6,618 bases of DNA from Paracoccus sp. (in: a-proteobacteria) (GTDB lineage: Bacteria; Pseudomonadota; Alphaproteobacteria; Rhodobacterales; Rhodobacteraceae): NCBI GenBank assembly GCA_018056045.1, contig JAGPGI010000079.1, positions 2,958-9,575 on the forward strand. The letters are read 5' to 3'. Of the stretch, positions 5,495-6,618 are shown one piece after another. Position 1 is the stretch's first letter. Each line of letters opens with the position of its first letter. The notes beneath the pieces were generated by a model. The model was not told the origin of the DNA. It did not search any database and saw nothing but the letters and a program-made list of their open reading frames with translations. The translations under genes were made by a program, and so were the position numbers.

Positions 5495-6327
5495 GCGAGG
5501 GCGCCCGGGCCACCTGGCGCGACGGTGAGACGCCCCCTCCCGCCATTCCGCGCCCCGGCCCGCTGGGCTGGGTGCTGGTCGCGCTGCGCGGCGGCGGCAT
5601 CGTTCTGGTTCTGGCGCTTGGCGTCCTGCTGATCCTGCCGATCCGCTTTTGCGAACGGCTGATCACCGGACCAAGGCGCCCGCTCACCGGGCCATGGGTG
5701 CAGGGCGTCTGCCGGATCTGCCTGTGGATCATGGGGCTGAAATGGCGCTGCACGGGGACGGCGATGCGCGGTCCCGGCGCGGTGGTCGCGAACCATTCAA
5801 GCTGGCTTGACATCTTCGTCCTGAACGCCGCGATGCCGGTGTTCTTCGTCTCCAAGGCCGAGGTGGCGGGCTGGCCGGGCATCAATATCCTGACCCGCGT
5901 CACCGATACGCATTTCGTCACGCGCGACCCGAAACTGGCCCGCGAACAGGCCGAGGAATTCGCCGCCCGCACCCGCGCCGGCCACCGGCTGCTGTTCTTT
6001 CCCGAGGGCACCAGCACCGACGGCCAGCGCGTGCTGCCCTTCAAGCCGACGCTGTTTCAGGGCTTTCTGGACCCTGCCCTGCCCGAGACCCTCGCCATCC
6101 AGCCGATGAGCGCGCACTACCACGCCCCCAGGGGCCGCGATCCGCGCTTTTACGGCTGGTGGGGCGATATGGATCTGGGGCCGCATCTGCTGGCGGTGCT
6201 GGCGCAATATCCGCAAGGCAGCGTGACCGTGCATCTGCATCCGCCTGTTCCGGTCCGTGGCGAAACCCGCAAGACCCTGTCGGCCGCCACCGAGGCGGCC
6301 ATTCGTGGCGGCTTCGAGGCGGGCTGA
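5491..6327 (+). CDS. olsA: Lyso-ornithine lipid O-acyltransferase (PlsC family, OlsA)
   Basis: Adds the second acyl chain to lyso-ornithine lipid at the inner membrane, completing ornithine lipid. The 278-residue protein has a proline-rich N-terminus, a hydrophobic membrane anchor (about 27-56), and the PlsC acyltransferase blocks: NHSSWLD (101-107, catalytic His102 and Asp107 in H-x4-D), SKAE (121-124), FVTRDPK (142-148), FPEGTSTDG (170-178) and QPMSAHY (204-210). All are intact. The ATG overlaps the olsB stop (ATGA) and AGGAG lies at 5484-5488 inside olsB, only two bases before the start, so it is surely expressed with olsB. The adjacency to olsB is what favours OlsA over a generic 1-acylglycerol-phosphate acyltransferase. 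In some Rhodobacterales OlsA also acts on glutamine lipids. Confidence 0.88.
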   Translation: MSEGARATWRDGETPPPAIPRPGPLGWVLVALRGGGIVLVLALGVLLILPIRFCERLITGPRRPLTGPWVQGVCRICLWIMGLKWRCTGTAMRGPGAVVANHSSWLDIFVLNAAMPVFFVSKAEVAGWPGINILTRVTDTHFVTRDPKLAREQAEEFAARTRAGHRLLFFPEGTSTDGQRVLPFKPTLFQGFLDPALPETLAIQPMSAHYHAPRGRDPRFYGWWGDMDLGPHLLAVLAQYPQGSVTVHLHPPVPVRGETRKTLSAATEAAIRGGFEAG

Positions 6328-6337
6328 GCGCCCTCAG
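6324..6337. terminator. Small palindrome spanning both convergent stop codons
   Basis: CTGAG (6324-6328) and CTCAG (6333-6337) form a 5-bp stem with a CGCC loop; the olsA TGA lies in one arm and the stop of the opposing permease gene in the other. It might act as a weak bidirectional terminator, but there is no T tract on either side. Confidence 0.2.
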
Positions 6338-6618
6338 AGCGGCCAGAACAGCGGGATGGTCAGGCAGGCGACGATGCCGGTGATGATGTCCAGAGGCACG
6401 CCCACGCGGATGAAGTCGCTGAACTTGTAGCCGCCCGGCCCGTAGACCATCATATGGGTCTGGTAGCCGATGGGTGTGGCAAAGGCGACCGTGGCCGAGA
6501 ACATCACCGCCACCACATAGGCGCGCGGATCATGCCCCAGCGCAGTCGCCAAGGCGATGGCAATCGGGGGCAACAGCACGGCGACCGCGGTGATGGACAG
6601 AACCTCGGTCAGCGCCAG
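6334..6618 (-). CDS. SLC13 (DASS) family permease, C-terminal fragment
   Basis: The last 94 residues of a membrane transporter; the frame stays open to the right window edge, so the gene start lies outside. Order of segments: a hydrophobic helix containing EVLSITAVAVLLPPIAIALA, then GHDPRAYVVAVMFSATVAFATPIGYQTHMMVYGPGGYKFSDFIRVG, then a last helix ending in FWPL at the C-terminus. The TPIGYQT-x-MVYGPGGY block is the second substrate/cation-binding loop of divalent anion:sodium symporters, whose substrates include dicarboxylates, sulfate and, in some relatives, other anions. The substrate cannot be told from the tail alone. A GTG at 6577-6579 is not the true start. The gene converges on olsA with six bases between stops and shows no functional link to it. 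Confidence 0.82.
   Translation of the reverse strand: MALTEVLSITAVAVLLPPIAIALATALGHDPRAYVVAVMFSATVAFATPIGYQTHMMVYGPGGYKFSDFIRVGVPLDIITGIVACLTIPLFWPL

Noticed and set aside
1..6618. tRNA, rRNA, CRISPR array, insertion sequence or phage integration site
   Set aside because: No cloverleaf, regularly spaced direct repeats, transposase motif or terminal inverted repeats with target duplication were seen on either strand.

Overview
The window is about 6.6 kb of GC-rich chromosomal DNA that reads as an ordinary core region of an alphaproteobacterium, most likely a member of the Rhodobacterales such as Paracoccus or a relative. The taxonomic call rests on the ChpT-type phosphotransferase, the DUF3553 protein, the ornithine-lipid gene pair and strong G/C third-position bias in every gene. 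No phage, transposon, CRISPR, tRNA or rRNA signal was seen, and no clearly new system is present. The notable material is regulatory structure in the intergenic gaps plus one poorly characterised hydrolase.

Layout, left to right. Two overlapping minus-strand genes (554 to 48 and 1075 to 551) encode small multi-pass HdeD/DUF308 membrane proteins, with a terminator-like hairpin just past the second gene. A 371-base divergent gap (1076-1446) follows and is rich in inverted repeats. proA (1447-2718, glutamate-5-semialdehyde dehydrogenase) then reads rightward and overlaps by one base an alpha/beta-hydrolase-like gene with a helical tail (2718-3656). That pair converges on a minus-strand chpT-like histidine phosphotransferase gene (4339 to 3683). 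chpT is divergent, with only 39 bases between starts, from a 60-residue DUF3553 gene (4379-4561).

After a 153-base gap with an AT-rich patch and several inverted repeats come olsB (4715-5494) and olsA (5491-6327), overlapping by four bases. They encode the two acyltransferases of ornithine-lipid (or a related aminolipid) synthesis. olsA converges, six bases apart, on the 3' end of a minus-strand SLC13-type permease gene that runs off the right edge.

Functional links: the olsBA pair forms a complete two-step pathway and is certainly co-translated. The proA/hydrolase and the two DUF308 genes are also coupled by overlap. ChpT should relay phosphate in the CckA-ChpT-CtrA/CpdR pathway, whose other members are not here. 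proB, the usual partner of proA, is also absent from the window.
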